This document shows, one piece after another, positions 22,433 through 34,941 of a stretch of 64,000 bases of DNA. Position 1 is the stretch's first letter; the number at the start of each line of letters is the position of its first letter. Source of the stretch: Brachypodius melanocephalos (lineage: Eukaryota > Chordata > Aves > Passeriformes > Pycnonotidae); NCBI GenBank assembly GCA_013398615.1, contig VZSR01003371.1:3220530-3284529 (forward strand), written 5' to 3'. Made by a program: the position numbers and the translations under genes. The notes under the pieces were generated by a model, which worked only from the letters and a program-made list of their open reading frames with translations, did not search any database and was not told where the DNA came from.

Positions 22433-23134
22433 CTCCAGGGAGGGCAAAAGGCGGAGGATGCTGCGGAGCACATCTGCATCAGCCCGGGGAGGGGCTGCGG
22501 GTCCTGCCCGCCCAGGGGATCTCCCCTGGAGGTGAAGAAGAACAAGGGGGAACCTTTCTCAGCGGGAGACAGTGTTTGAAGGGGGTGTCCTTTGGGCAGA
22601 GGGCTCAGGACGTGCCTAAGGGGACACTGGAACAGAGGGGGTCCCACCCGGAGCGGGGAGCAGCAGCCGTGCCCGTGGGGAGCCCTGCCCGGAGAAGGGC
22701 TCTCAGGATGTGCCCGAGGATGGGGATGAGGATGGGGATTCCGCCGGCAGCACTTACCGAGGCAGGCGGAGGAGCCGCCCCCTCTCTCCTCCGCCCCGCA
22801 GCGCCCGCTCCTCCCCGCTCCAGCCGGGAAACCTTCCTTCCCTCCGGGAAACGGGGCTCCCCCTGCAAACTGTGCTCTCTTTTCTCCTGCTTTCAAACCA
22901 GCCCTTCCCACTCCCCTCCTCGGCAGCTGCAGGCACACGGCGACCTGATGCGTGAAAACAGCAATAAAAAATGAGAGGCGTTCCGTGGGTTTGGCTCCCC
23001 TGTTGCCAAACAGGGCGTTTTGTTCAAAAACTAAACCGAAAAACCTTTAAAATCCCGGGCTGAAAGAGGAAGCTGTGGCACGGGGTTGGTGAGATATCAC
23101 CTGCCCAGCCCCTCTCTGCCTTGTCCCCGAGTCT

Positions 23135-23169
23135 GGGAGGATGGGATGGGATGGGAATGGGACGGTGGG
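23135..23169 (+). other. G-quadruplex-prone tract
   Basis: Seven GGG runs separated by 2-5 bases (tctgggaggatgggatggga, then tgggaatgggacggtgggt), fitting the G3+N1-7 pattern with several alternative registers. Confidence 0.7.
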
Positions 23170-23272
23170 TGCTGGATTTTGAGTTCTTTAGGCGTGTCCC
23201 TGGCTGAATTGGCTGCCTGGAAAGGACCATTCCCTCTTCCCATGCAAATTCCTAAAGCATACTTTTTCACAG

Positions 23273-23420
23273 ACTCATAGAGTCACAGAATGCACCTTTC
23301 ATGGTCAGGTAGCTCCAATCCCCCTGGCATGGACAGGGACCCCCAATCCTTTTTGTCAGGGCTGCTCTCAGTCTGTTCATCCCCCAGCCTGGACTGATAA
23401 TTGGGTTGCATCCACCCAAC
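23273..23420 (-). repeat. CR1 LINE 3' fragment, diverged
   Basis: Minus-oriented: actcatagagtcacagaatg, then a tcatggtcaggtagctccaa-type tail and a ctcccccagcctggac-like element. More diverged than the other copies. Confidence 0.7.
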
Positions 23421-26272
23421 ACCTAACCTTACCAAAACCCCCTTCTCCTCCTCTATTTCCCTTGAATTCATAGCACAAAAATACCCCAAAGGAAGCTGCC
23501 TCTTTCCCTAATTAGCGTTAATTGCCCATTCCTGGGGGCTGGGAGGGGGCTGTGCTGCTGTCTGTGGTAGCAGAGGGTCACACAGCTGAGTCCTGGCTTT
23601 CCTATTGCTGGGCCCTTCTTTGTCCTCCTGGATTCCAGGAAGGCTGTCAGACTCCAGTAACTGAGTTTTTATGGAGTAGAGTATAATACCAAAGACCTGC
23701 AGCTCTTCCAAAACACCAATCTCAAAAGAAATGGCAAAGGAGAGAGAGATAACAGTGGGAAGAAAAGTGCTTTGGACAGAGTGCTGAAAATGCTGTGTCA
23801 GCCACTCATGTGAATGTCATCTGTGGTCATTTCGCCTGCAAGCATGTCACAAATCATCAAAAAACCATGACAAAATTTAACATTTACTGAAAATCCAATG
23901 ATACTGCCAAGCAGGGATTCCTGGGATGTTGTCTCATGGGTTGCTGGTGTTCTGGTTTTACATTTTATTTTCAGTGCCACCTGGAAGGGGAGGAATAAGA
24001 GAAAATGGTGTTTACCTTTCTGACCTTCACAGCAAGGAGGGCAATAGGAAAAGTATATTTCAGAGCCTTTCCCATGTCAAAAACAGCTTGATCTTTAAAA
24101 AAATTGAGAAGCAGTAGGGCTGTTTATGCAGACACAACGTATAGCTCCTTAAATTGGCAAATAAGGTGGTGCAGGGGTGGGATACTCAGGAGTGGTTTAA
24201 GGCTTTGTGTACACTTGGTGGCCACTTGGAAAGCATAGTTAAATCCCTTGGGAAGGAGGGAAGGAGCTCAGACCAATGTGCTGTGTTGGCAAGTAGAGGA
24301 ATATGAGGCAACCTGGTGGGTTTTAGACCTCATGGTTCAGCAGTGGAGATGCTGCCGTGGCAGATGATAACCCCACCATGCACAGAGATTTGCAAAACAC
24401 ACAGAGAATAATGGATAAAAAAGGCCTGGAAATCACATGGCATTGGGCAAATAGGCCCATAGGAGTGGCACTTTTGGTGTTTTCCTTTGCCTCTTGAGGG
24501 GAAGTCTGTCCTGACAGCACTGCTCTTCTCCAGCCCCGTCTTAAGGCAGCAGCATGAGAAGAAGAAGAAGGAAGAAAGGAGCATTTGCTTTCCTGTCTGT
24601 CTTGATTTAGCCAGGTGTGAAACAGTACAAACAGTTGTCTGGACTGTTAAACAGCTCTTTCCTAACCCTGCTGACTGTCGGGTTTCTGAGCAGAAGCCTC
24701 TGGAGGTGCTTCTTGGCCACTTCTGTGGCAGCCCCAGGGCCCAGAGGCAGCTGCCTGCAAGATGTGCTCTGTGCCAGGCTGCTCTGGCATGCTGCTCTTG
24801 ATCCCTGTGGAAGTGCTTTAGTCATCAGCACAGGCAGGGAAGCTCCTTGGACACATGATCCCTGCTGTGCTCCCTGATTGTGCTTTTTCAATATCTTATG
24901 CGCATTTTTAAAAAAAAACCCTCTGCTTTTTTCAATATCTCACATGCTGCAGCATCTGCAGCGTTTCTTGTCCTTGATTAATTCTACCTGACAATTCCTC
25001 TCTCCTTCGTCAGACCCCAGATATCTGTATTTTCTTTTTCAGGTGGGATTTGTAATCTTTCTGCTTCGACATGATCACTCCTAAAGTGAGGGATTGCTCC
25101 TGTTGCCTGTGGCAGGCTCAGCTGTTCTGTGCTGCTTCCACTTGCCCCTCAGACCTCAAAAGTGAACTTTCTTCTTTCCAATGGATATGTAGGGAGTATA
25201 AACTCCTAATTTTTTGTGTCTTAACAGTATGCAATTTATATTCTGGAAATAAATAGTCCAGGTATTTCCACTACCTTCCAGTGATGTTTATGCTGATATA
25301 CTTTTTTTTAACCCTGCAATCACCTCTGTGCCTCTGGGTGTGTCTCAGCTGTCACATTGCTGTGGCCTGTGTCACAGTGCTGAAAAATCAGTATCCTCCC
25401 CATTAGCAAAGGAACTAGAGAGACTCAAAACATTCTTGGTGAAATCCATGGGAATTACCAGAGCCTGAGATAGTTTATGAGGCATTTATTATCATTGCAC
25501 CCATTAATTCAAGGCAGTAAGATGGATATAATTATAGAATTACAGAAAAATATTAAAGAAAAACAATCCTCAAAATTTAGAATAAAGAAAAAAAAAAATC
25601 CTCAAACTGGCCCATGAGAGCTGGTGTTTGTACATATCAGGAATTTTGTATGGATATGCTCAGTGGTTCTGATCTTAAGGACAATTTTGGGTCATTGGAT
25701 CGATCCCGCTTGGAGAGGAAGAAGAGCAATCACACTTTAAATCTTCAAAACCCAAACCTCAAAATGCTGTAGGCATCTCCCAGCCAAGTTTGGATCTTTT
25801 TTCTGTCATTCTTCATGAGTCTCCCATTGGCACAAACCAGCCATGTGTGTTTGCCAGAGGGAGCTCTGGTCACTGTCCCCAGAACTCTGCTGACAACCTC
25901 TTAACTGCAGGGCTGTAGGTACTGAAGTAAGTTAATTGGTACGTGAAGTTTTGTGTCCAAATTCTGCTCTGTCATGGATTTTCCCTGGATCTAGAGCAGA
26001 CTTTGAGGCTCATAAGATCTAAAACCACATTTAGAAAAAGAAATGGCCCAGCTCTGCCTTGTGACCTGCAACAGTGACAGCTCCTGAGTGCTCTTGAATG
26101 TTCAAGTTGTTCTTTGCAGCTTCACTTCACCCACACTCTGGTCACTCCACACAGGAGTGAGCAATTCCAGCCTGAATCTTCATCACTGCTTGGAAAGACC
26201 TTGGGCATTTTGATGCCTTAAGTTTTACCTTTCATGTTTTTTGAGACGCTGTGCTCCCTAGGGGTGTAGATC

Positions 26273-26676
26273 TGATCCTCATATTAAGTGCCAGTAAGCT
26301 CTTCTCACAGAGCAGGGAGACAAAACAAATCCTTTTCCTGCTGGAGACCAAGGACAACTTTCAGGCCCAAAAGCACAAACAAGGGTGGACTGAAGAGAGA
26401 AAACAAGAAGGGTGAGATCTCACAACTTGAAGCTGTAATTGGACAATTAAACCCCAATGTGCAAATGGACCAAAACTTATAAAAGTGTGAGAGCTCAGTT
26501 GTCCATTTTGTGACCATTTTGGGTCCACCTTGGGTATAACCCTGGTCAGGCCCTGTCCTGCCCAAGGTGTTTCCTAAAGGCCTTTCAATAAATAGCTATT
26601 TTATTCTCTAGCTCTATCCAGTCTGTTTCAGGTCAGCCTTCCCAAGGCACCAATTTCACCCCACAGAGGGGTAACA
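26273..26676 (+). mobile_element. Probable solo LTR of an endogenous retrovirus
   Basis: A 404 bp element that would start with TG and end with CA, flanked by GATC on both sides as a possible 4-base target duplication. Inside are a TATA box (tataaaag at 26478-26485) and, 102 bases beyond it, the poly(A) signal aataaa (26587-26592), followed by a T-rich and then C/T-rich stretch. Order and spacing are those of U3-R-U5. No primer-binding site, internal coding region or second LTR follows, so it looks like a solo LTR left by recombination. Boundaries are my inference. The family was not identified. Confidence 0.75.
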
Positions 26677-28544
26677 GATCTGATACTGCCAGATCACCGT
26701 CCTCTCTCTCACACTGGCTGATGATCCAACAGAGAGACAGCCCATAATTCAGGCAGAGATATCCAAGGCTGGCAGGGAACTGTCCCTGAGTTTATTTGAA
26801 AGCAATAATGATTTTTACAGCAGGACCAGCTGTCAGACATCAGGAGACTCTCTGGGAGCTGTGGATAGCTTGCACTGGAGTGTGCACACATCTGCTCCCT
26901 ACTCTCCTGGAATTGTCTGCTCACATCTCTGAAGTGGCTTCTTTATCTCCCTGTGGCTGTTGGGCAGATGACTTTTATTTGTGTGGGAGATCTCCCCAGA
27001 AATTTGACGGCACTTCTAAGCAAACTGTTCTTCCCTGCACAGGGCACGTCCCAGTTATCAGATGGTCAGGGTTTCACCATGGTCACACTCCTTGCCATGT
27101 TTACACCACAGCACTTTCACCTGAGGCTCACCATGTTGTGCCAACAGAAGCCCTTTATCCAGAAGGAACCTTGGTATTTTTACCCTCAAACTGAAAGCCA
27201 GCATTCCCCAAAGTGCTCCCTAATTATGGGCTCCTCCATTCCTGAGCATCCAGACCGGGCTGGGCTTGCAGCAGGGTTGTACAACTGAGCTTGGTGTGTG
27301 CTTTGAGTTCTCAAAGACCATCAGAATATCCAAGCCCAAGGGGTATGAAAATGTTCAAACTGACTCATCAGAAATGAGTGGACATTTTTTAAGCCTTCAC
27401 TGCCTGCCAAAAGCTGCACAATGACTCAATGTCATGGTCTGAAGCAAAACGTCTTTGTGTTATCTATTAGACCATGTCAGATGTGAGGGATGGAGAAAAT
27501 GGTAAATCTAGTCAGAAATGCCACTGATTAGACTCCAGAGATCTGTTGCAGAGACCACCGAGCAGAGTTGCAAAGGCTTTTGTTGATCTTGGAAGAAAAG
27601 ACACCATTGATACACAAAACAGAGTCCTGAGAGAGAGCAGAGCACTAAACACCCACAGACAAAACCACTGGAGGAAAAAACTCAGGATATCCTACATGCT
27701 GTATCAGGACACAGAATCTATTTGAATAGCTGCCATATTTTAATTGCTTCCAACAATCCTGTTTCTTGGCTCTGTTGTGTATTTCTAGCAACAGCGCTGA
27801 AATTATTGTATAACTCTGAGAAGAAAAAAGAGAAACTTATCATCTAAACCACTTGTCAGGCTGAAATAAGTTGCCAAAGAAAATTTTCTTTTTCCTTTTT
27901 ATTGTTCTCCTGACAAGCTGGACAGGGGCTCTTTTGTGCTGCAAAATCTAATTATATACATACATTAAAAAATAGACAGCACTAACCATTTGTCTCGCAT
28001 GACTCACCACTCTCTTTGCAAATGTCATAAATGCTGGCAAGCAAACTACAATCACACATTAGTGTCTCACAAGACAGCCTGGCTCGATTACAGGCTGGCA
28101 AGGATTAGGCTGAGTAATTGGGAGAAGATGGGAGGAAGATTTCACTGGACATCTGGGATTATTGTGTGCTGGAAGCACGACAGGAGACAAACCACTAAAA
28201 GACAATTCAGTGCCTTCAAAGGCAATCCCTCTTGCAGGCTGATACCATTCATACAGCCCAGAAGAAATAAAGAAACAGATCCTTTATTTCAAATAAAGGG
28301 CTGTGAAGCCCTTTATTCATTTATCACTTGGGCCTCCTGTTTTAAAGAAAAAAAAAGGGATCTTTCTCTGGAATACATCTCCATGGCCACCTCCTGTGCA
28401 GGAGCAAGGCTGGTGTCTGGAAGCCCTGCCCTGGAGCAGGTGGTGGGAGGAGAGTTTCTGCTACACCACGGTGAGAGCCTGGCCACCCTCACCAGATTGC
28501 ACAGTAAATGCATTTGACTTCCTCACAAACCCCTCTGCAAGAGC
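26677..28544. other. Intergenic sequence between LTR and CR1
   Basis: No gene, RNA or recognisable repeat seen. Open frames are chance-like and overlap on both strands. Confidence 0.5.
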
Positions 28545-29112
28545 AGGGTCCTTCTGGGTTCTACAGCACCCCCTCCTCTCTGCCCTGGGGATACACCAGG
28601 TCCACCAGCAGGGCTGTGTCCAGCTCTGGGACCTCCAGCAGGACATGGAGCTGTTGGAGCGAGTCCAGAGGAGGACGTGGAGATGCTCTGAGGGCTGGAG
28701 CTCCTCTGCTCTGGAGCCAGGCTGGGAGAGCTGGGGGTGTTCAGCTGGAGAGGAGAAGGCTCTGGGAAGGCCTTAGAACCTCTTCCAGTGTGCAAAGGGC
28801 TACAAGAGAGCTGGAGATGACGAGGCCATGGAGTGACAGGACAAGGGGAAATGGCTTCGAAATGAGAGAGGGCAGGGTTAGATTGGATGTTAGGAAGAAA
28901 TTCTTGACTGTGAAGGTGATGAGGCTCCAGCACAGGTTTACTGGAGATGTTGTGCCTTGTCTCAACCCTGGAAGTGTTTGAGACTGGGTTGGATGATGCT
29001 CTGAGCAGCCTGGTTTAGTGGAAGGTGTCCCTGCCCATGGCAGGGGTGTTGGACCTGGCTGGTCTTTAAGGTCCCTTGCAACCCAAAGCATTTCATGGTT
29101 CTGTGGTTCTAA
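28545..29112 (+). repeat. CR1 LINE 3' fragment, about 570 bp
   Basis: The longest plus-oriented CR1 in the window. It starts in the end of the reverse-transcriptase frame (an element like ctggagcgagtccagaggag) and runs through gaggagaaggctctgggaag, gggttagattggatgttagg, gaagaaattc, the gagcagcctg element and the typical tail to ttctgtggttcta. The coding part is broken by stops and frameshifts. Confidence 0.95.
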
Positions 29113-30171
29113 GCATGTCAGGGCAGACCAGAGCACAGAGGGATGCCCTGGGCTGAGCAGAAGATGGGGTCATAAAAGTCTCGGTCTCAGAACACCAGAC
29201 ATGATGGATCTGCTATAGATAGGCTTTCATAAATAGATAACTTTTTTAAAGATCAAAGTTACTTCTGAAACCCTGAAGAACTCTGAAGAAACTCGTCCTT
29301 TCACAGCGAGATGGGCAGTGAATTTATGAAACACAGAATTTCTTAAATGCTCTTCCTCAGCTGCCATGGCACTGACTGCAGGACCTGTCCCAACAAGAGC
29401 CAGGCTCATCTCAGTTTTACAATCCCGTTTGAAAATGCATCCCCTGGCTGTTTAATCCCTGAAGCACAGCACTCAGTCCCATTCACATGCACAGCATTTC
29501 CTGGCCTGGCTGGGCCAGGGACAGCTCCTGAGCTGTGAAATGTTTGAAATATGTGAAATGTGTGCAATGTGTGAAATGAACTGTGTGCATTCCTGGCTCT
29601 TTTGACGTGCCTGCAGCACAGATTTTATCTCTCTGGGTGACATCAGGGCAGTGATGCCTGACCTTTTGAGAAGTTTCACAGTGAAAAATGACAAATCAGG
29701 AAGAAATACTCATTTGGACAGGAAAAGAACCATTCTCTGACGGTTTAAATGTGAGACCATCATACCTTGCATTGGGAAATTGTGCTCTTTTTCTACAAAA
29801 AGCTGTGTTGTGCTTTTTTCATTTGACAAACCACATATCTGTGATTTATCTTTAATTAGGCGTTCTTTGACATCTTACTACTGCCCACCCAGAGCAAGTG
29901 GAGTGGCATAAATACAGACACAATGTAGAGTAACTTATGCTGAAGAGCAGAGCAACAGCAAATAAATACTCTTTTCTTTTTCCCAGGCATTCCTTCTGGA
30001 ATCCAGGAGAGGACTTGTTTGCTGATGCAAATCATTAGTTGAAGAATAAAATGTTGTCTGTCACGGTTAACATTTTACATTTTATTATGGATTTTTCACT
30101 TGAGGATCTAAAAATTATTTACAAGATCCTAAAGCTTGAACTAAAGTTTATTTTGCAGCAAATTGTGGCTG

Positions 30172-30242
30172 CTCTGCACCTGGCAGTACTCAAGGCCAGG
30201 CTGGATGGGGTTTTGTGCAGCCTGGTCTAGTGGAGGATGTTT
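30172..30242 (+). repeat. CR1 LINE fragment
   Basis: Contains tactcaaggccaggctggat and cagcctggtctagtggagga, typical of the CR1 3' region. The final tail is missing. Confidence 0.75.
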
Positions 30243-30947
30243 TGTTTAGTTCTGTTTTTTTTTTTAGAGCATGATTTCCCTTCCCCCATATCCCCAATGA
30301 CTTTACCTATCAAAATTTTTACATATAAAATCATAATTACAGCCACAAAATAGACCTGTATAACAAAACATCTCTTGCCACCATACTTTTACTAAGTTAA
30401 GCAACATGCATTTGCATGTAAAAAAAAAAAAAAATCTCATTGCTTGTCTTTTTAAGCTTAACCAAAGCTGCAAAATACCTCAGAGCCCCAAGGGTGGAAA
30501 GTTGACCAGAGCAGCCAAAGCCTTGCTGCTCCACCGGGAATGGTGGGATAATTGCCCAGGGTTGTGCTGAGAGGACACAGCTGATCTGAATGTCCGTGGG
30601 ATGTTCGTAGAAGCGAGGATGTGTTTGAACCGGCAGGAGGAGGAGCTGCTCCTCTGTGATGGGGAATCACTCTCTGGAAATGCAGCTTTGCTCCTGAGAT
30701 AAGCAAGCCCCAGGGAGATTAAAGAAGCATGTGTTGGAAATTAGGTCTTGCTCTCCGAGGATTTTTTCTTTTGGCATGGTGTGTGAATATTACTTGGCCA
30801 TTAAATCTGGATGGCGAGAGAAGGGATAGAATATGAAAGCAAGGCCAGGGAAGGCAGATGGAAAAATGGAACGGTGTGGGGAGCAGAAAGAATCACTGCA
30901 CAGATTGCTAATGGCACATGCTCATTCTGGCACCTCTGCTGGGGATG

Positions 30948-30980
30948 CCCAGCTGTGCCCAGCTGTGCCCAGCTGTGCCC
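30948..30980 (+). repeat. 3 x 10 bp tandem repeat
   Basis: Three perfect copies of cccagctgtg followed by a partial copy. Confidence 0.9.
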
Positions 30981-32543
30981 TCTGCCACCCCACAGTTTCA
31001 TCTGCTGGGTCTCAGAAAGAGCAGGAGAGAGGGAAACTCATTTGGTGGTGGGTTATGATATAGAAGAGGCTGAATAGAGGAAAATACCTCTTGTCTGCTG
31101 CAATGATGAACTCCTTTGAGCTGGGTTACACAGCTCTTCAGGGGCAGGACAAAAATCCATCTCATCAAAACCTCATCTCTTCCAGGAACAGATGCAAAGA
31201 AAGTGGGGAAGGGAATGAAAATCCTCATCATTGATGAGGACAACAGAAATTGGGGTGGGGGGTGAGAGTGTGTGCACATTGCCCTGCCAGACAGCCATGC
31301 CCACCCAGCAGATCTCTGTATCATCTCACTGCTTTCTCATATTTGCTTTTTTTGCCTCTTTTCCCCTGTTCTCCCAGCTCAGTAATTCTTTCCCAGGAAT
31401 TCACATGAAACAGTGCACCAGGAGCTGTCCCTAGCCAACAGCTTAGGAACAAAATCCAAAAACGTATTTCTGGTGACAGCTGTGTCAGATTGATTCCTAA
31501 GGACCACCAAACCCCTCCTCTCCCAATAATAATCTGTCTGCTTTCCACTGCCTACTCTGTAATACCCAAACTCATTTCTGGTTGTTCTGTTTTTCATGCC
31601 TGGCTTCACACAAGCCAGGCTATGTTTGTTTATTTGACACTGACTTGTGCTAGATAAATATGACCTGTGCCAGATAAATATAGATTGGATTAAGAGAATT
31701 GGTATCCAGGCTATTTGTGTTTGCAGCTTGACTGAATCAGTTTTAATCAAGGTAAAGAAGTAAAATCTGAATGTAGAAAAGGAACCAGGTAATAAACAAG
31801 AACACAGGTTAAAAGTTGCTTTCATGTATTTTCTTCTCTTTGCAAAGCTGTACTTTTCTGACCTTTATGATGAAATTGCCACTCACCCCCCCTGGATCTG
31901 ACACCATCCATAGCCACAGAGCTGGCATTTCCCAGATCAGGGACATCCACAAAAGCAGGTGAAGGTCACAGTGACCTTCAGGCTCACCTGGGGGAGGCTC
32001 TGTCATGTTTGGGTCTGACTCTGAGCAGTACCTGGAGCAAAGGTTTTTCTCCCTGCTTTTGACCACTCAGCCTGTGCAACTCTCCCCTTCCAAAATCAGG
32101 AGAGGCAGCCCAAAGAAATCACAGCTGGCAGAGGATCTCTTTGGACAACGAGCTGGGAAGGGCTGCATTTTACAGAAATTCATAGTCAAAAATTAGAGCT
32201 TATTTATCTACTAAAACTGTGGCTGAAGCAGAGTCCTTTGGCTCTAAAGGCTGAATCCCACAATATTGCAGGAATAAAATAAGGAGAACAACCTGACCTG
32301 AAGCCATCGCCACAGACAGCAAAGCCTTCCCCAGGCAGCAGAACCAGGGTGCTGCCAGTTTCAGGTCTGATGCTCTCAGTGATGGGCACTGAGAGGGGAG
32401 GATCTGAGCACTGCTCGTGTGAGACTGAATTTAAAGCACTTTCCATTCTCTGCTACATTAACTCTGAGGGATAAATCCCTTCCTGCAGCCTGGGGATGAG
32501 TCTGCAGAGGCAGACAAGGTGATGGGTGATGTGTGAAGGCAGG

Positions 32544-32625
32544 GATGCCTTCCACTATCCCAGGTTACTCCAAGCCCCATCCAACCTGTCCTTGGACTCT
32601 TCCAGGGTTGGGGCAGCTACAGCTC
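32544..32625 (-). repeat. CR1 LINE fragment
   Basis: Minus-oriented piece: gccttccactatcccaggtt, then the ccatccaacctgtccttgga and cttccagggttgg elements that are common in CR1 3' regions. Confidence 0.75.
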
Positions 32626-33253
32626 TGAAAAAATTAATCAGATTTTATGTAGATTATTGCAGAAGATTAAGATGCACATGAAGATGATTTTTTATGATAA
32701 TTTGTTTTTTTACTTTTAAAAAAAAATATATATATCATTCATGTTGCACAGAACATTGATGGAGAGCAGTGTATCCTGTCTCTTTTTTAATGTACACCCA
32801 GGGTGTGCCAAAAGGCTCCTGTAATTAGAGCAATTTTAGTGCTTTCCAGAGAGGCCACTGCTTGGGAAATGCTACTCCATTAAATAAAACAAACAAAAAA
32901 AATCAAATAGAACCCCACCTCCCCCCAAAACTCCAAACAAAACACAAAAACAACCATTGGGAAGCAGAAAACAAAGGAGTTTCTGGCAAGAGAACAGACC
33001 CCCATGCAAGATCAGATTCCTCACCACTGCCCAGTTCAGACTTCTGCCTGTTGGTACTACATGGTGTTCTGTTAAAAGCTTTCATTTTTTCGTAAAAGGA
33101 AATCCTGTTTTTCTGGCTTGTGCTGGTCATGATGGCCCCAAGGGAGCTTTAAATATTCATTTACTTTGCCAGAGTTCAGAAATACTTCGCTCAAACCAAT
33201 TAAGTTTTTAATTAAAATGCATTAGAAGGAGAATCTTGCATATTAAATTTCTC

Positions 33254-33300
33254 CTTTTATTTTATTTTATTTTATTTTATTTTATTTTATTTTATTATTT
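33254..33300 (+). repeat. (TTTTA)n microsatellite
   Basis: About nine TTTTA units followed by ttattttttt. Simple repeat. Confidence 0.95.
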
Positions 33301-34845
33301 TTTTAAGAGACACAGCAATCAGTGAAGTTTGGCAGCCCCTGCATTACAAGTGGAAGCCCAAGAACATTTTTAACCTTCGCTCGTGAATTGCATGACTCAC
33401 GGAATTGAAGGAGCAGAACCTTGCAATTCCATTTCCTTCTCCCAGCATGCTGATTTATGTATTGACCATATTCCCCAGCTTCCTGGGACAGAAATGCTGT
33501 CATTTTAAAAATAAGCAGCGTCTCATCTGCGGGCATCGTGCTTCTGTGGATTGCAAGGCCAATATCTGCAATTCTGTTAATGTAGGAGCTGCTGCAGTAA
33601 TTGATCTGTGCCAGCACTTGAATGATAAATCCATGTTTTAAACAAACTGGCTTAAAAAAATACAGTGAGCCCAGCAAAAAAAATGCCTGGAGGGAGCCAA
33701 TAAAGAAAGATATGATAAAATAAACTGTTACAGAGCCTTCTCTGTGCAATGCCTTGGGAGGGGGCTTAGCTATGGGGTGTCTAGAAGAGGTGAGTGATGC
33801 TGTTGGTTTTAAACAAAATCAATCTTCAGTCCTCTTATTGTTTTGTGCTTAGCCAAAACACACAAAATCCCACACCACTGGGACAGCAGGATAGAGAAAA
33901 TATTGCCATCAGTGGGATGAGTCTGAAATCCAGTTTTCTTGCTTGTTATTAGAGGTAGGAAAACTTATTTGCAGTCTTCATAAACTTGATTTCATGTAGG
34001 GCTGCTGATGTATTTTGATAGAAAATGAAAAATGCCACCAAAACACAAAAATGCTTTTGTTGGAAAACAAATTGTGTGCGGTGAAAAACAACCATCTCCA
34101 AAGTAAAGATGGGAATATTTTATAAAGGTACATTAATCTCAGGTGAAATTTCTTTTTTCTGTAAGGACTATAAGAACAAAAATGAAGGGAAAATTCAGAG
34201 CTCATATCTTCTCGAAGGAGAAAAATATCTGTATTTGAGCATCTTCTGGACTCCTCAGCTGGAGTCACCTGGCAGCACCTCTTCACTGGCTGATGGTGTA
34301 ACATAAAATAATGAAAGTGTGTCCTGAGAGGTGGGGAATGGGCAGCAGAGCCAATGCCCATCCCAAACACCACCCCAAGGGGCCCAGGAGAGCCTGTGAA
34401 CTTCCATCAAAACAGAAAATGTATTGATTGGCTTTGAGCCTCGGATTAAACAAGCAGCAATTCTCCATGTATAATTTGTAGGTTACCAGTGACAGTGTCA
34501 CCCTGGGCATCCTCCTCCCATGAGTCACCCTCATCCCTGTCAGGGGTAAATGTGGAACAAAAAAACTGTGGCGAGAGGCAACCTCTATTTTTCATTTCAT
34601 ACTCTGACATGCGAAACAGAGACTGCTTCAATTCAGTGCTTGGGTTTTAAATTTACCCTTCCAGCTCTGTGTTTAGGCAAAAAAAAAACCCAAAACCTGT
34701 TTGCTTTTTAAATATTTAGTTTCTAGTTGTTCACCATCCTTTGTCCCTTTAAATGGGGGCCTATGGGTACCTTTTCCAAGCTGGCAAGAACACTGGGAAA
34801 TAGAAAACCTGGAGAAATTTTTATTTCTAAATTGAGAATCAAACA

Positions 34846-34941
34846 GGTTTGGGGTTTTTGGGGGGGTTTTGGGGTTTTTTTGTTTGTTTGTTTGTTTGGG
34901 GTTTTTTTGTTTGTTTGTTTTGGTTTGGTTTTGTTTTTTTA
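34846..34941 (+). repeat. G/T-rich low-complexity tract with G-quadruplex potential
   Basis: Starts with GGGG, a 7-G run and GGGG separated by 4-5 T (34851-34874), then (TTTG)n. The 7-G run can supply two of four G-tracts, so the first part fits a quadruplex pattern. Confidence 0.85.

Larger units (their letters stand above)
22060..22870. promoter_or_regulatory. Gapped CpG island, probable promoter of the receptor gene
   Basis: GC-rich, CpG-dense sequence on both sides of the 100-N gap in otherwise AT-rich DNA. Two strong minus-strand donors lie in it: CTCG|GTAAGT at 22758/22757 and GAAG|GTAAGG at 22104/22103. That suggests a promoter with one or two noncoding exons transcribed leftwards toward the receptor start codon 5 kb away. 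No TATA box is seen. A plus-strand transcript starting here cannot be excluded. Confidence 0.6.
22960..26272. other. Intergenic sequence left of the LTR
   Basis: No gene recognised. It contains a G-rich tract (23135-23169) and a minus-oriented CR1 fragment (23273-23420). Otherwise AT-rich unique sequence without domain-bearing frames. Confidence 0.6.
29113..32543. other. Intergenic sequence
   Basis: No gene recognised. Apart from the CR1 piece at 30172-30242, it contains short local tandem repeats: 3 x 10 bp (cccagctgtg) at 30948-30977, a 2 x about 20 bp repeat around agataaatat at 31642-31681, and an imperfect run of gtgaaat-like units at 29536-29580. Confidence 0.6.

Noticed and set aside
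22075..22974. 299- and 269-residue frames through the assembly gap
   Set aside because: They translate 100 N as unknown residues. GC-rich sequence gives long chance frames on both strands, and no domain was seen.
27990..28517. 175-residue plus-strand frame
   Set aside because: Composition and lack of any motif or splice support point to chance. It also runs into the start of the CR1 copy.
28303..28981. 157-residue plus-strand frames
   Set aside because: They lie in a 3'-truncated, frameshifted CR1 fragment and do not form an intact reverse transcriptase.
33303..33749. 148-residue minus-strand frame
   Set aside because: Overlaps another open frame on the plus strand, begins in simple-repeat flank and shows no recognisable domain.
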